A stretch of DNA of 64,000 bases, taken from assembly GCA_031417395.1 (NCBI GenBank), contig JANOVM010000045.1:1-64000 (forward strand), given 5' to 3'. The notes below the pieces were generated by a model. It searched no databases and was not told the DNA's origin. It saw only the letters and a list, made by a program, of their open reading frames with translations. Each line of letters starts with the position of its first letter. The first letter of the stretch is position 1. This document shows positions 8,031 through 17,348 of the stretch, in pieces. The position numbers and the translations under genes were made by a program. The stretch is from JADKIH01 sp031417395. Its GTDB lineage: Bacteria; Bacteroidota; Bacteroidia; AKYH767-A; 2013-40CM-41-45.

Positions 8031-9644
8031 TCAAATCAATTCAATCTCCGTTTTTTTCCCTTTAGTAAATTCGGAAGTCATATGAAAATGAATGGCAGGG
8101 AAACTTTCTTTAATTAATTTCAGCATCCAATTGCTTTCCGTAAGAAATACCGGCCTGTTTTCTTTGTCGTATGCAATGGAAGAAGCCCGGGTGCTGATAA
8201 ACCTCTCCAGATCAGCAACGGTATCACCTGTAACCCAGCAGGCTTTTGTAAAGGACAAAGGGCGGAATTCACATTTTGCACCATACTCGTGTTCGAGACG
8301 GAATTTAATAACATCAAATTGCAGTTCACCAACCGTACCAACAATTTTTCTATTGCCGGGTTGCTGCATGAATAATTGGGCTACTCCTTCTTCAGTCAAT
8401 TGCTGAATTCCCTTATCCAATTGTTTTGTCTTGAATGGATCGCGGTTTTCTACTTCTTTAAATATTTCAGGAGAGAAACTTGGAATACCTTTGTAATGCA
8501 GCATCTCCCCTTCTGTCAGGGTATCGCCAATTTTAAATATTCCATTGTCGAATAAACCGATGACATCCCCTGGGTATGCTTCTTCAATCAGCGTTTTTTC
8601 ATTAGCCATAAAACTGGTTGGATTATTAAATCGCACCTTCTTCTCAAGACGCGTATGCCAATAAAATTTATTTCTTTCAAATCGTCCGGAACATATTTTA
8701 AGAAAAGCGACTCTGTCGCGGTGATTGGGATCGAGGTTGGCATGAATCTTAAATACAAAACCGGAAAAATTATTTTCCTCTGCCTTAACTTCTCTTTCCA
8801 GTGTTTCCCTGGAGGTTGGCGGTGGAGCAATTTCCAAAAATGTTTCCAGCATTTCCTGAATACCAAAATTATTAATGGCGCTTCCGAAAAAGACCGGTGC
8901 CAATAAACCATCTCTGTATAACTCGCGGTTAAAAGGCTCAAACAAACCTTCAACTAAATGCACATCTTCTCTGAGTTTTTCTGTATACTTCTTACCGAGC
9001 GTTAACTCTAAAGCATTATCATCCAATTCAACAAACGTTACTTTATTTTCAGAGATGCTTGTTTTATTAGGTTCAAATAGATTTAGTTTTTTCTTATATG
9101 AATTATAGACACCTTTAAACGATTCACCCTGGCTAATGGGCCACGTCATCGGGCGCACGTGAATTTTTAGTTTGTCTTGTAATTCGTCCAATAAATCAAA
9201 AGGATCCTTTCCTTCACGATCCATTTTATTAATGAAAATGATAACAGGTGTATTGCGCATGCGGCAAACATTCATCAGTTTTTCAGTCTGCTCCTCCACT
9301 CCTTTTATGCAATCTACAACAAGAATAACAGAATCAACAGCGGTAAGTGTGCGGTAAGTATCTTCGGCAAAATCCTTGTGACCGGGAGTATCGAGAATAT
9401 TCACGCGCTTCCCCTGATAATCAAAACCCATTACAGAAGTTGCTACAGAAATTCCCCTTTGTTTTTCTATCTCCATGAAATCGGATGTAGCTGCCTTTCG
9501 TATCTTATTACTTTTTACGGCTCCTGCTGTAACAATAGCGCCACCAAACAATAAAAACTTTTCCGTAAGGGTAGTTTTACCGGCATCGGGGTGACTGATG
9601 ATAGCAAAAGTCCTTCGTTTGGATATTTCCTTTTCTAACTCCAT
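8031..9644 (-). CDS. prfC: Peptide chain release factor 3 (GTPase)
   Basis: 537 residues, close to the usual 525-530 of RF3. The GTP-binding motifs are complete: HPDAGKTT (18-25), the RGISV switch I, DTPGHKDF, and NKMD. The EF-G-like domain II and the C-terminal domain (VGELQFDVIKFRLEHEYGA, FRPLSFTKACWV) are present. RF3 is a translational GTPase that removes RF1/RF2 from the ribosome after peptide release. It is transcribed alone; the neighbours are unrelated secreted proteins. The ATG at 9644 starts the standard RF3 N-terminus (EISKRRTFAIISHPDAGKTT). Confidence 0.97.
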   Translation of the reverse strand: MELEKEISKRRTFAIISHPDAGKTTLTEKFLLFGGAIVTAGAVKSNKIRKAATSDFMEIEKQRGISVATSVMGFDYQGKRVNILDTPGHKDFAEDTYRTLTAVDSVILVVDCIKGVEEQTEKLMNVCRMRNTPVIIFINKMDREGKDPFDLLDELQDKLKIHVRPMTWPISQGESFKGVYNSYKKKLNLFEPNKTSISENKVTFVELDDNALELTLGKKYTEKLREDVHLVEGLFEPFNRELYRDGLLAPVFFGSAINNFGIQEMLETFLEIAPPPTSRETLEREVKAEENNFSGFVFKIHANLDPNHRDRVAFLKICSGRFERNKFYWHTRLEKKVRFNNPTSFMANEKTLIEEAYPGDVIGLFDNGIFKIGDTLTEGEMLHYKGIPSFSPEIFKEVENRDPFKTKQLDKGIQQLTEEGVAQLFMQQPGNRKIVGTVGELQFDVIKFRLEHEYGAKCEFRPLSFTKACWVTGDTVADLERFISTRASSIAYDKENRPVFLTESNWMLKLIKESFPAIHFHMTSEFTKGKKTEIELI

Positions 9645-9753
9645 TTAATATTGGTTAAGATATAAACCTGTAATCTGAAGCAAAACAGTTGTTTCTGAGA
9701 GCTTTCAAATCAGTTTTCTTTAAATATTCCTAAATAGTTGCTTGATTTGACTG

Positions 9754-9761
9754 CAAAATTA
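9754..9761 (-). promoter_or_regulatory. Possible -7 promoter element of prfC
   Basis: On the minus strand this reads TAATTTTG, a match to TAnnTTTG, about 110 bp before the prfC ATG. No good -33 element was seen, so the call is tentative. Confidence 0.35.
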
Positions 9762-9933
9762 ATAAATCGAACGACTTATTAAAGGTAAAATACATGAATT
9801 CCTTCTTAATGAAACGCCGCATTCTTCAAGCGAAAAGTTTAAATCCATACTTCGCAAGGCTAGGTTGTGTGAATTTACAAAATTTTCAAATTTGGAATAT
9901 TAATGTACTCTTTGGATTATTTTCGGGGACATA

Positions 9934-10200
9934 AAACCTTATTACCTTAGTAACGAAACGGACTAACCCATAAATAACCTTATTACCTTATTCCCTATTT
10001 TATTGCTCTTTGATAATATCTGATTAACTCATCATACTCTTCTTTAAATGATTTATTCTTGTGGTGTGCGGATTTATTAAAATAAAATGAGTGTAAAGGT
10101 TGTTGTATTTAATTTCATAATCGGACACTTTCAATATTGGAATAAGGTAATAAGGTAAGTGTATGGGGAACTGATTATTGCTACTAAGGTAATAAGGTTT
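9934..10200. repeat. Nested inverted repeats (MITE- or REP-cluster-like element)
   Basis: An outer pair is a perfect 19-bp inverted repeat (9934-9952 with 10182-10200, core CCTTATTACCTTAGTA). An inner pair is an 18-bp inverted repeat (9977-9994 with 10139-10156). Both share the core CCTTATTACCTTA, and some pairing continues between the arms (CCCATA/TATGGG). The 267-bp unit fills part of the 705-bp gap between prfC and the next gene, and it encloses a short coding remnant. The symmetry suggests a non-autonomous mobile element or a palindromic repeat cluster. I see no clear target-site duplication. Confidence 0.6.
9995..10108 (-). pseudogene. Short coding remnant, possibly the C-terminus of a transposase-type protein
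   Basis: A 37-codon open stretch on the minus strand ends in TAG. It has strongly protein-like composition (HSFYFNKSAHHKNK, then SFKEEYDELIRYYQRAIK). A stop directly upstream closes the frame, and a neighbouring frame continues with DYEIKYNN-like sequence, so a frameshift is likely. The Lys/His-rich helix resembles the tail of small Bacteroidota proteins of the Y1/REP transposase kind, but I recognise this only by impression. It lies between the arms of the surrounding inverted repeats. A protein search would settle its identity. Confidence 0.3.
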
Positions 10201-10349
10201 ACAATCGCCATGGATGAAAGGCTCAATTCATCGCAAGTAATAAACTTCTTTAAATAAAAAAAGTTGGTTTTGATTATTCTTTCAAACAATAATTACATAT
10301 ATAGATTTATATTTTATTACCTGAAAAGAGTAGGCATTTACATACAATT

Positions 10350-12140
10350 TCAGAAATTATTAAATATAAATTTAATTTCCTGCCCATTGTATTTTACAAC
10401 TTTCAGAAAATACAAGCCACTATTAATTTCTTTACTGCTTAAATTAATTATTTCATTTTCAAATTTCCCTTGTTGAATAATTTTACCCAATACGTCGAAA
10501 ATAAAATAATCATTGCCAAGAAGAATGGGGTTAATCCTTATATATAAATTTCGCTCAGTTAAATCAGAAAAAACATTAATCATAGAATGAATTTGGCTTT
10601 CGTCTATTCCAATACTGCAATTATTAAAATTAAAAGTGAGGGGGATACTTTCAAAAACAGTATAATTAGGACAAGCAGGGTCAATCAATTTAACGTTATA
10701 GCTGCCCGAAAAAACAACCATGAGTGTATCATCCGTAGCATTCATCATTGGAATACCATTTTCTGACCATTGAATCTGTATATTCTGAGAATACGGTTTG
10801 TTAGAATTTAGAATTAAACGCACGGTATCACCCTGACAAAGTGTATCCGGATTAACAGAATTGCTGAAGGAATCAACACGATAAATCACAAATCCAGTAG
10901 TAAAATATTCAACATAAGATTGCCGGGAAATTTCAGAACAATTGTTTAAAGTAGCCATTACACTATAGAAATTTTCATTTCCGGGAACTAAATACTGATT
11001 GTTCTCATTAGGAATACTATTTCCATTTGCATCCAGCCATTGATAGGAATCAAAAACCTGTGTCCATAAGGTATCCTGAGCATTTGGGCAAATCAAAAGC
11101 GTGTCGGGAATAACAAAAGGTGTATGACTGCAGAAAGTAACATTTACGGTATGTGTATCGGTATTTAGAATTCCAAGATCACATTTAGAGGCGGTTAATG
11201 TAATTGTATAAATCCCATCCGAACTGTAATTGTGAATAGGATTTGCAAGCGTGGAAGAAAAAGTATCTCCAAAATCCCATACAAGACTATCTGCATTCAA
11301 TGACTTATTCGTCAAGTTAACTTCATTAATACCATTTCCAATACTAAAACCAAAATCTGCAACAGGATTATAGTCACCGAAGTCCCAGTTTGGCAAACTA
11401 TCATACATAATAAGTTTAGCCGCTGAACGTATGTTTGCAGCATCCATAACATTTAGGGTAAAATCATAGGTAATAAGTGTTGGATCCTTCTTAAAAATTG
11501 CAGCGTAAAAACAGCATGCAGCAGCATAAGAACCGGCTTCTGAAGGATGGCTTTCATCCGGATTGTATAAATCGATCGTTGGAAAATTTTGTTTGATGTA
11601 TCTCCAGACTGCACCAACAGGAGAAAGTTCTGCCTTATATGTTATTGCAGTTTCTATATAATGCAAACGCAACATACTGTCCATGCCCAAATAAGTACAA
11701 GATGGCGGCCAGGAAGCGCAATTGGACTGATCACCATTTTTTCTTCCCCAGGTCATGTAAAACATTTTTCTTGCGCAGGGATTGTACTGTTTAATCATCG
11801 AACACAAATCGGATACTCCCAAATCAATATAATCCTGAAAAGAAGGCAATTGACTTTGTTCTTGCATTACAACAAAATCCCAGTTTCCCAATGCAATTTT
11901 TCCTGTTGAATTAACGTCTTGCGAATGCTGGTAAAGCGTATAACCACCGGGTGTATTGTTATCATATATTAATGAATCACCCATTGAACCGGCAGCATTG
12001 GCAATTAAAAGTGGGAGATTGTTTACGTATGTATAACTGTTTCCAAGAAATAAGACTTTTCTGGTTAATGGCTGGGCGTGGACGTTCATAATAAAAAAAA
12101 GAAAAAACAATTTTATGCATTGTGAAAATAAATTATTCAT
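10350..12140 (-). CDS. Secreted SGNH/DUF4886-like hydrolase with PKD domain and T9SS type A domain
   Basis: 596 residues from the ATG at 12140. This start gives a normal signal peptide (MNNLFSQCIKLFFLFFIMNVHAQ), whereas the frame from 12230 adds 30 unlikely residues. Residues about 27-230 look like an SGNH hydrolase of the DUF4886 type: block I FLGNSYT (Ser35), a VVMQEQSQ segment, and the final DESHPSEAG block (Asp195, His198). Next is a PKD domain (about 265-335, LVWDFGDTFSS), Ig-like segments, and a C-terminal T9SS type A domain (VFSDLTERN, FDVLGKIIQQG, SGLYFLKVV). It is probably an extracellular esterase or deacetylase; the substrate is not evident. Confidence 0.82.
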   Translation of the reverse strand: MNNLFSQCIKLFFLFFIMNVHAQPLTRKVLFLGNSYTYVNNLPLLIANAAGSMGDSLIYDNNTPGGYTLYQHSQDVNSTGKIALGNWDFVVMQEQSQLPSFQDYIDLGVSDLCSMIKQYNPCARKMFYMTWGRKNGDQSNCASWPPSCTYLGMDSMLRLHYIETAITYKAELSPVGAVWRYIKQNFPTIDLYNPDESHPSEAGSYAAACCFYAAIFKKDPTLITYDFTLNVMDAANIRSAAKLIMYDSLPNWDFGDYNPVADFGFSIGNGINEVNLTNKSLNADSLVWDFGDTFSSTLANPIHNYSSDGIYTITLTASKCDLGILNTDTHTVNVTFCSHTPFVIPDTLLICPNAQDTLWTQVFDSYQWLDANGNSIPNENNQYLVPGNENFYSVMATLNNCSEISRQSYVEYFTTGFVIYRVDSFSNSVNPDTLCQGDTVRLILNSNKPYSQNIQIQWSENGIPMMNATDDTLMVVFSGSYNVKLIDPACPNYTVFESIPLTFNFNNCSIGIDESQIHSMINVFSDLTERNLYIRINPILLGNDYFIFDVLGKIIQQGKFENEIINLSSKEINSGLYFLKVVKYNGQEIKFIFNNF

Positions 12141-12472
12141 GTCATGTTTATTTAAATAAGTTGAATTCTGCAATATAATACACAAAAATAAGGATAATTG
12201 TAATAAGGCACTTGTTAAATTCCACTCCAAAATGCAAAAATATTTACATTCCTTAATTTCTTAAAAAACTAGGCATTAAAAATAATTTTAAACTTGATTC
12301 TATCATTTTCTTACACTTTAAGTTATTTCGTGAAACTCATTCAACCTTTCAAACAAAAAATTGTTAAACTGTATACTGATAATGGCATGTAAAGCACATT
12401 TTAACTCATTTAAAATAGAACAAAAAAAACATTTGCAACTTTAATATTTAACAACCAAATACAAATTATTTT
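12141..12472. other. Divergent promoter region, no gene seen
   Basis: This 332-bp AT-rich stretch lies between the divergent genes at 12140 (minus) and 12473 (plus) and presumably holds both promoters. I found no convincing TAnnTTTG with a spaced -33 box and no coding stretch. Confidence 0.5.
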
Positions 12473-14104
12473 ATGTTGAAGAAGAATATTTCACTTCTTT
12501 TTTTAATCCTTCTTATGTTTACTAATCAATATTCAATTGCACAAGTGGGTATTGGTACAACTACACCTGACGCTTCTTCGATTCTAGATCTGACATCGAC
12601 TTCAAAGGGAATGCTCCTTCCCCGGATGACAACAGCACAAAGAAATGCCATCGGTACTCCTGTTCCCGGTTTGATGATTTATAACACTACAACTTCTAGT
12701 TTTAATTTTTATACCGGAAGTACATGGACATCCATATTTTCGGGAAGCAGCGGAGTAAACAGTGTTACAGGGACAGCTAATCGAATTACTATTGGAGGAA
12801 CATCAGCTGACCCTACAGTAGATATTTCAACCTCTTATGCAGGACAAAGTTCAATTATTACCCTTGGAACTATTGGAACAGGTACGTGGAATGGTGCAAC
12901 GATAGGAACACCCTACGGTGGAACGGGTGCAACTACATTGTCAGGAATGCTAAAAGGAAACGGTACATCAGCTATTTCCACTGCAACTGCAGGTACAGAT
13001 TATTCAGCAGGAACATCAGCTCTGGGTACAGGACTATTAAAATCGACGACAGGAACAGGCGCTTTATCTATAGCTGTTGCAGGCGACTTCCCGACATTAA
13101 ACCAGAATACAACGGGTAGTGCTGCCACACTTACAACACCACGCTCCATTTATGGAAATAGTTTTGATGGCAGTGCTGATCTTACACAAACCATAGCTCC
13201 TTCCTTCGGTGGAACAGGAATAAGCAGTTATACCATAGGAGATTTAATTTATGCCAGCGGAACTACTACACTAAGTAAATTACCGGATGTTGCTACAGGC
13301 AATGCATTAATATCCGGCGGTGTTGGTGTAGCTCCCTCTTGGGGAAAAATCGGACTGACAACACATGTATCCGGAATCCTTCCCGTAGCGAATGGTGGAA
13401 CGGGCACTTCTACAGCATTTACAACAGGCTCCCTCGTTTTTGCCGGAGCTAGTGGTGTTTATACGCAGGATAATAGTAAGTTATTCTGGGATGATACCAA
13501 TAACAGACTTGGAATAGGTACTGCCAGTCCGACTTCACAGCTTCATTTAGCTGCAGGTACAGCTTCTGCTTCAACTGCGCCTCTAAAATTTACATCTGGT
13601 ACAAATCTAACAACACCTGAAAATGGTGCTGTTGAATACGATGGTTCACACATTTATATTACCATTGCGGGTACACGGTATCAGTTAGATCAGCAAAACG
13701 CACTTAAAGCAACGTATCAGGCAACGCCGGCTGATCCGACAAGTACATCAAGCACATCAGGTGTAATGATGGGAATAGCAGGTTCTATTACTCCAACAAT
13801 TAGCGGAAAAGTTATGATTGTTATTTCGGGTGATCTTAAAAATGGCACTAATAACGGCAACACAACTGTACAGTTAAGATATGGCACCGGTGCTGCTCCG
13901 ACAAACGGAAACGCTTTGACGGGAACAGCCATAGGAGGTCAGGTAAATATGACTGCTGCTGCTACCAGTCAAAGAGTGCCTTTTAGTTGTAATGCAATAG
14001 TTACATTAACTGTAGGAACTACGTACTGGATAGATCTTGCATTGAAGGCGGTGAGTGGTAGTGCTTTCACCCAGAATCTTAGCGTTTCCGCGATTGAACT
14101 TTAA
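12473..14104 (+). CDS. Repetitive surface protein, tail-fibre/adhesin-like
   Basis: 543 residues. Signal peptide (MLKKNISLLFLILLMFTNQYSIAQ), then the N-terminal block typical of Bacteroidota fibre-like proteins: VGIGTTTPDASSILDL, KGMLLPRMTTAQRNAI, PGLMIYNTTTSSFNFYTG. The middle (about 100-350) is Gly/Thr/Ser-rich with YGGTGATTLSGM, FGGTGISSYT and NGGTGTSTAF repeats, as in phage tail fibres. Residues about 305-350 resemble the gene at 23496 (NGGTGT...LFWDDTNNRLGIGTASP versus NGGSGT...FFWDNTNSRLGISTAIP). The last 150 residues form a compact, Thr-rich beta domain. There is no T9SS domain and no S74 chaperone. Probably a cell-surface fibre; its role is not known. Confidence 0.75.
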   Translation: MLKKNISLLFLILLMFTNQYSIAQVGIGTTTPDASSILDLTSTSKGMLLPRMTTAQRNAIGTPVPGLMIYNTTTSSFNFYTGSTWTSIFSGSSGVNSVTGTANRITIGGTSADPTVDISTSYAGQSSIITLGTIGTGTWNGATIGTPYGGTGATTLSGMLKGNGTSAISTATAGTDYSAGTSALGTGLLKSTTGTGALSIAVAGDFPTLNQNTTGSAATLTTPRSIYGNSFDGSADLTQTIAPSFGGTGISSYTIGDLIYASGTTTLSKLPDVATGNALISGGVGVAPSWGKIGLTTHVSGILPVANGGTGTSTAFTTGSLVFAGASGVYTQDNSKLFWDDTNNRLGIGTASPTSQLHLAAGTASASTAPLKFTSGTNLTTPENGAVEYDGSHIYITIAGTRYQLDQQNALKATYQATPADPTSTSSTSGVMMGIAGSITPTISGKVMIVISGDLKNGTNNGNTTVQLRYGTGAAPTNGNALTGTAIGGQVNMTAAATSQRVPFSCNAIVTLTVGTTYWIDLALKAVSGSAFTQNLSVSAIEL

Positions 14105-14608
14105 AAATTGCTCGGGAGTCAAGACAATTTGACTTATACATTCTTCAGATATTAAGAAGAAATAATAAAGCATTATGCTTACAGGCTTCGTGTTTTTGCT
14201 TATACTCATTGCTTAATCTCAAAAATATTTATTCATAAGAAAGTGTTTTTTTGAGTTCTTATCAATAATAAATAAATTCTTACAAATTTTTGCTTCAAAA
14301 AAATTGATTTTTTACATGAAAAATAAATATTACCATTTTATAATAATATTTTATACTGTTTAGCTTCAAATTTCCTTCCACTTATTAATTATAAAAACAA
14401 ATGGTTCGTAAATAATATTAACCAAGTAATTATTGCTTTTTACCAAAAATGGTGATTATTATTTAATAATAATAAAACGTATTCCTTTATATTTTGCCTT
14501 TAATAGGTATAATTTCTGATGATTTTGCAGTTTCGCATTTTTATTGTAATTTGCTGATATTAATTATTTAATGACTATTTAAAAATAGTTAACCTTTATT
14601 TTAGTATA
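14105..14608. other. AT-rich intergenic region with an inverted repeat before the GH-GT2 gene
   Basis: About 500 bp without a coding stretch. The only structure I can point to is ACTATTT-AA-AAATAGT (14574-14589), a 7-bp-arm inverted repeat 19 bp before the ATG at 14609, well placed to be an operator. A related half (ACTATTTAAAAAA) occurs near 23428, upstream of the gene at 23496. Confidence 0.3.
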
Positions 14609-17212
14609 ATGAATATAACAGCACATAATTTATTTTCAGTAAAAGGGAAATTTTTATATAAAGGACAGGAAAAACTATACATCAAAGGAGTTACCTATGG
14701 AACCTTTAAACCGGATGCTTCAGGAAATCATTTCCCCGATAAAAATGTAATGGAGTTTGATCTCGCTTTAATGGCAGAAGCAGGCATTAATGCATTAAGA
14801 ACTTATACATTTCCTCCAAAACATTTACTGGACCTTGCAGAAAAGCATGGTATTTCAGTTATGGCAGGACTTCCCTGGGAGCAGCATATTACCTTTTTAG
14901 ATGATAAAGCACGAAAAAGATCAATTCTAAATGGCATCAGGGAAAATGTAATTCGCTGTGAGAATCATCCTGCCATTTTATGTTATACCATTGGAAATGA
15001 AATCCCCTCTCCAATTGTGCGATGGTATGGGAAAGAGAAAATCGAACGGTTTATAAAGCAGTTATACGATGAAGTAAAAAGCATTGATGAAAATGCTTTA
15101 GTAACCTATGTGAATTATCCGACGACTGAATATCTTGAACTTGACTTTCTTGATTTCTATTGCTTCAATGTATATCTTGAAACTCCTGAGAAGTTAGGTT
15201 CTTACTTATCCCGTTTGCATAGTTTATCGGGGGACAAGCCTCTTGTATTGGCGGAAATAGGCCTTGATAGCATGCGAAACGGTCTTGAAAAACAGGCTGA
15301 AACGCTGGTTTGGCAAACTGAGACAATATTTGCTAAAGGGTGCGCGGGAATTTTTGTTTTTGCCTGGACAGATGAATGGTGGCGGGGCGGTACTGAGATT
15401 ACGGACTGGGATTTCGGTTTATGTGACCGGCAAAGAAATCCAAAGCCTGCACTTGCTTCCCTTTCGAATGCTTTGAAGGAAGTTCCCTTCAGATATAATA
15501 ATAATTTGCCGCATATTACTGTTATTGTTTGTACTTACAATGGATCGTCAACAATAGAAAGATGCCTTGAAGGTATTTTAAAAGTCGACTACCCGCATTA
15601 CGATGTTCTTGTTGTTAACGATGGTTCAACGGATAATTCAAAAGAAATAATAAAAAGGTATCCTGTTTCACTCATTAACACATCGAATCATGGATTAAGT
15701 AATGCCAGGAATACGGGTATGTATAATGCTAAAGGAGAAATTATCACCTACATTGATGACGACGCTTTCCCGGATGTTCATTTGCTGCAGTATCTTGCTT
15801 ATGCATTTAATAATTCAACTCATTCCTGTATTGGAGGACCTAACCTTGCACCGGTAGAATCTGAATTCATTTCCACATGCGTTGCTAATTCTCCTGGTGG
15901 ACCCGTTCATGTGATGTTATCGGATGAAATTGCCGAACATGTACCCGGTTGCAATATGTCTTTCAGAAAGCGTGATCTACTGAGCATTGGAGGATTTGAT
16001 CCTACGTATCGTTCGGCCGGCGATGATGTTGATGTTTGCTGGCGAATACAGGAAACAGGTGGAACAATTGGTTTTCATCCTGCCGCCCTTGTCTGGCACC
16101 TGCGAAGAAACTCTTTAAAAGCTTACTGGAAACAACAAAAGGGCTATGGAAAAGCTGAAGCTTTGCTTGAAGCAAAATGGCCTGAAAAATACAATAGTTT
16201 CGGTCATATTACATGGGCAGGAAGAATATATGGTAATGGCTTTACCATGCCGATTAAAATTCAAAAAGATAAAATATTCCATGGCACCTGGGGTACTTCG
16301 TTATTTCAGTCTGTATATCAACCTGCCGGAAGCTTTATTACTTCAATTCCACTAATGCCTGAATGGTATTTGTTTTCTGCTTTACTAGGATTACTCGGCT
16401 TGTTGGGTTTTTTATGGAAGCCTATGTTCTTATTAATGCCGTTCTTTCTTCTTAGCATAACAGTTGTTTTTATTCAGGCTTTCATAAGTGCAAAAAATAA
16501 TTCCTCCCTTCAACCGCACCAAAAGAAATTAATAAAATACAGGCTATTAATTGTCCTCTTACACATTATTCAACCGGTAGCCCGTTTGTATGGAAGATTT
16601 ACCAACGGACTTACCCCTCTTCGTAAAAGAGGTATAAAATTAAATTTAAAAAATTCATTTAATATCAAATCAAGAATATATACGCATTGGTCTGAAGAAT
16701 GGAAGCCTGCTGAGGATTGGCTGTCTTTAATGGAAAATAATCTTAAAACACTCAGGACAAGAGTCCGAAGAGGTGACGAATTCGATGCATGGGACCTGCA
16801 GGTTAGCAATGGCTTGTTCGCTAAAAGCCGTTGTTTACTTACCATTGAAGAGCATGGAATGGGAAAACAATATCTTAAATTAAAATGTAAAACTGTCCCA
16901 TCGCTTTCGGGTTTTATTCTTCCTATTGCACTTTCCGTACTAAGTATTTTTGCATTGTTTAACGGAGAATGGATTATTAGTTCGATTACCGGACTCATTG
17001 GACTGTTAATTGGAATAAATTTATTTTTATCCACATCCCGGGCCATGAATAATTTAAAACAGGCCTTTTTGAATTTATCCGGAACTATTGAATCAGAAAA
17101 AATCATTAAAACAGTTTTGACAAAAAATGATGCTGTGTTTCTAAATGGACAACATTTAAGTCCTTCTGAAAACCTGCATTTGTCAAAAATAGAAATTGAC
17201 GAAATACATTAA
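14609..17212 (+). CDS. Glycoside hydrolase-glycosyltransferase family 2 fusion, membrane-bound
   Basis: 867 residues. Residues about 1-290 form a GH-A clan TIM barrel (GH2/GH5-like): YIKGVTYGTF, candidate acid/base Glu131 in TIGNEIP, and candidate nucleophile Glu216 in VLAEIGLDS. Residues about 300-560 form a GT2 domain: HITVIVCTYNGSSTI, VVNDGSTDNS, Asp383-385 in YIDDDAFPD, GCNMSFRKRDLL, and GDDVDVCWR (Asp472/473). Hydrophobic segments at about 588-632 and 760-808 anchor it in the inner membrane, and a soluble stretch lies between them. The gene converges on the operon at 17349-22862, which carries further glycan genes and an ABC exporter, so the two are probably one pathway. A hydrolase joined to a polymerase-type GT may trim, prime or transfer glycan chains (inference). 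No secretion signal precedes the GH domain, which may therefore be cytoplasmic. Confidence 0.85.
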   Translation: MNITAHNLFSVKGKFLYKGQEKLYIKGVTYGTFKPDASGNHFPDKNVMEFDLALMAEAGINALRTYTFPPKHLLDLAEKHGISVMAGLPWEQHITFLDDKARKRSILNGIRENVIRCENHPAILCYTIGNEIPSPIVRWYGKEKIERFIKQLYDEVKSIDENALVTYVNYPTTEYLELDFLDFYCFNVYLETPEKLGSYLSRLHSLSGDKPLVLAEIGLDSMRNGLEKQAETLVWQTETIFAKGCAGIFVFAWTDEWWRGGTEITDWDFGLCDRQRNPKPALASLSNALKEVPFRYNNNLPHITVIVCTYNGSSTIERCLEGILKVDYPHYDVLVVNDGSTDNSKEIIKRYPVSLINTSNHGLSNARNTGMYNAKGEIITYIDDDAFPDVHLLQYLAYAFNNSTHSCIGGPNLAPVESEFISTCVANSPGGPVHVMLSDEIAEHVPGCNMSFRKRDLLSIGGFDPTYRSAGDDVDVCWRIQETGGTIGFHPAALVWHLRRNSLKAYWKQQKGYGKAEALLEAKWPEKYNSFGHITWAGRIYGNGFTMPIKIQKDKIFHGTWGTSLFQSVYQPAGSFITSIPLMPEWYLFSALLGLLGLLGFLWKPMFLLMPFFLLSITVVFIQAFISAKNNSSLQPHQKKLIKYRLLIVLLHIIQPVARLYGRFTNGLTPLRKRGIKLNLKNSFNIKSRIYTHWSEEWKPAEDWLSLMENNLKTLRTRVRRGDEFDAWDLQVSNGLFAKSRCLLTIEEHGMGKQYLKLKCKTVPSLSGFILPIALSVLSIFALFNGEWIISSITGLIGLLIGINLFLSTSRAMNNLKQAFLNLSGTIESEKIIKTVLTKNDAVFLNGQHLSPSENLHLSKIEIDEIH

Positions 17213-17348
17213 TCCTAAAGATAATCAAAGAATGCTATTTGAATCCTTTTTTTGGCTGATCCCTGATTGAGAGAATCGGATTTTACAGTTAATGTATCTA
17301 TGGGTTTATTATTTCATGCTTACTGATTATGCAGTATTTCGCTGCAAA

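Noticed and set aside
16570..17106. 178-codon minus-strand open frame inside the GH-GT2 gene
   Set aside because: It lies fully within a well-supported gene, and its product has no recognisable domain or signal.
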